Origin: Sulfurovum sp.
GTDB taxonomy: Bacteria; Campylobacterota; Campylobacteria; Campylobacterales; Sulfurovaceae
Direction of reading: 5' to 3'
NCBI GenBank assembly: GCA_003978395.1
Contig: QNZV01000101.1
Span: forward strand, 1 to 7,202
DNA length: 7,202 nucleotides
The first letter of the stretch is position 1. Every line of letters begins with the position of its first letter. A program made the position numbers and the translations under genes. Shown here in pieces: positions 6,467-7,202 of the stretch. Under the pieces are notes generated by a model. It saw only the letters and a program-made list of their open reading frames with translations, was not told where the DNA came from and ran no database searches.

Positions 6467-6472
6467 AGAAGA

Positions 6473-6479
6473 TTCCTTT
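6473..6479 (-). promoter_or_regulatory. ribosome binding site deciding the NlpC/P60 start
   Basis: The minus strand reads AAAGGAA, 6 nt before the ATG at 6466. It selects this ATG over the upstream TTG at 6496 and gives a proteins start ideal for a signal peptide. Confidence 0.7.
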
Positions 6480-6607
6480 GTTTTTGAAAAATTCAAAAAT
6501 TATATTTTAATAAAGATTTAATAGTGTTTAAAATATAAAAAATATAAATTAGTAAATGATATATGTATCATAATTTTACACTGAAAGTTATTTTAATTTT
6601 AAACTCT

Positions 6608-6635
6608 TTGTTCTGTAAGCATGAACTGCTAAAAT
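6608..6635 (+). promoter_or_regulatory. candidate extended -10 promoter of ligA
   Basis: TGCTAAAAT at 6627-6635 is a TG-N extended -10 (TAAAAT, five of six matches). A partial -35, TTGTTC at 6608-6613, lies 16 nt upstream. The start would be near 6642, about 28 nt before the ligA ATG. Short inverted repeats GTTC/GAAC and AGCA/TGCT overlap it. Confidence 0.4.
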
Positions 6636-6669
6636 TACAAATAAAATATTTCCTAATAAAAGATACTAA

Positions 6670-7202
6670 ATGACTCAAACAGATTACACAAAAAAGATAG
6701 AAATTTTAAAAGAATGGGCATACGCCTACTATGTTGAGGACAACCCAATTGCTACTGATGAAGAGTACGATAAACTTTATCATGAGGTGTTGGATTATGA
6801 AACAGCCAATCCCACTGAAGTGGCAGAAGATTCGCCTACTAAAAGAGTCGGGGGCGTTGTTCGTGATGAGTTTACTAAAGCCAAACACATTAAACGTATG
6901 TGGAGCATGGAAGATGTTTTTACTAAAGATGAAGTTGAGGAGTGGTTGGATAGAACCGTTAAAAATGTAGGGAAAACGCCCTATTTTTGTGAACCAAAAT
7001 TTGATGGGGCAAGTATGAATTTGCTTTATGAAAATGGAAAATTGGTTCGAGCCATTACCCGTGGAGATGGTGTTGAGGGGGAAGAGGTCACCGACAATGT
7101 TCGTACCATTCGTTCCGTTCCTTTGACCATTGAGTATAAGGAGTTGATTGAGATTCGTGGTGAGGTTGTTATCCGAAAAGATGATTTTGAGATTATAAAC
7201 AG
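6670..7202 (+). CDS. ligA: NAD-dependent DNA ligase, N-terminal part, truncated by window end
   Basis: Seals nicks in duplex DNA during replication and repair, using NAD+ as the adenylate donor. The visible 177 codons cover domain Ia and part of the adenylation domain. Domain Ia has WAYAYYVEDNPIATDEEYD, with the paired Tyr and the DEEYD signature that bind NMN. SPTKRVGG follows. The nucleotidyltransferase motif CEPKFDG puts the adenylated lysine at residue 110, where most LigA read ELKFDG or ELKIDG. TRGDGVEGEEVTDNVRTI and EIRGEVVI come after it. The ATG at 6670 is directly preceded by an in-frame TAA at 6667-6669, so no longer start exists; the ribosome binding site is weak (AAAAGA). About 650 residues are usual, so roughly three quarters of the gene lies beyond the window. 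The sequence is a housekeeping anchor and closely resembles Campylobacterota ligases. Confidence 0.96.
   Translation, partial: MTQTDYTKKIEILKEWAYAYYVEDNPIATDEEYDKLYHEVLDYETANPTEVAEDSPTKRVGGVVRDEFTKAKHIKRMWSMEDVFTKDEVEEWLDRTVKNVGKTPYFCEPKFDGASMNLLYENGKLVRAITRGDGVEGEEVTDNVRTIRSVPLTIEYKELIEIRGEVVIRKDDFEIIN

Larger units (their letters stand above)
6467..6669. promoter_or_regulatory. divergent intergenic region between the NlpC/P60 gene and ligA
   Basis: This 203-bp, extremely AT-rich spacer separates two divergent genes. It holds the NlpC/P60 ribosome binding site, an inverted repeat ATGATA-TATG-TATCAT at 6556-6571 that could be an operator, a second outer repeat AATTTTA/TAAAATT (6595-6601 and 6630-6636) and a candidate ligA promoter. 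No leftward promoter could be chosen among many weak A/T matches. No RNA gene or real coding frame is seen. Confidence 0.5.

Noticed and set aside
6467..6496. Longer NlpC/P60 start at the TTG at 6496
   Set aside because: AAAGGAA would fall inside the coding region, and the ATG at 6466 gives a clean signal peptide with ideal spacing.
6706..6970. Two reading frames (6706-6888 minus, 6731-6970 plus)
   Set aside because: Both overlap the conserved LigA N-terminus in other frames, so they are shadows.

Overview
The window is AT-rich and gene-dense, and it reads as a chromosomal segment of a Campylobacterota bacterium. The evidence is a dihydropteroate synthase of about 380 residues with the long N-terminal extension typical of that phylum, a LigA N-terminus that closely resembles my memory of Sulfurimonas-type ligases, and promoters recognisable mainly by extended -10 boxes. 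A Sulfurimonas-like relative is my best guess. Genus is not provable from this sequence.

Region 1 (1-2741) is a defence-type cassette. It holds the 3' part of an Eco57I/TaqI-like (type IIG-style) DNA methyltransferase or restriction-modification gene, cut by the window start exactly at the Tyr expected to end its NPPY motif. This is fused by an ATGA overlap to a 454-residue ABC/SMC-like AAA ATPase. The ATPase has a helical C-terminal domain carrying an R-x6-H motif that may be HEPN-like. This pair is the best candidate for a little-described system.

Region 2 (2738-4541) has folP joined to the cassette by a second ATGA overlap. An essential folate gene thus sits at the end of a defence operon, and the cassette is visibly more AT-rich in sampled lines. 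A convergent lipoprotein gene with a six-cysteine module overlaps the 3' end of folP by 107 bp.

Region 3 (4542-5995) begins with a divergent promoter region. It drives the lipoprotein leftward and a sirtuin deacylase gene (cobB) plus an overlapping sanA-like membrane gene rightward.

Region 4 (5996-7202) holds a leftward, secreted NlpC/P60 hydrolase gene, an intergenic promoter region, and the 5' part of ligA running off the window end. The NlpC/P60 gene is interrupted in its WGG motif by an eight-G tract that looks like a phase-variation switch. A well-formed ribosome binding site with no gene behind it follows sanA. It hints that the NlpC/P60 gene was inserted into a former sanA-downstream operon.

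No tRNA, rRNA, CRISPR array, transposase or clear intrinsic terminator was seen.
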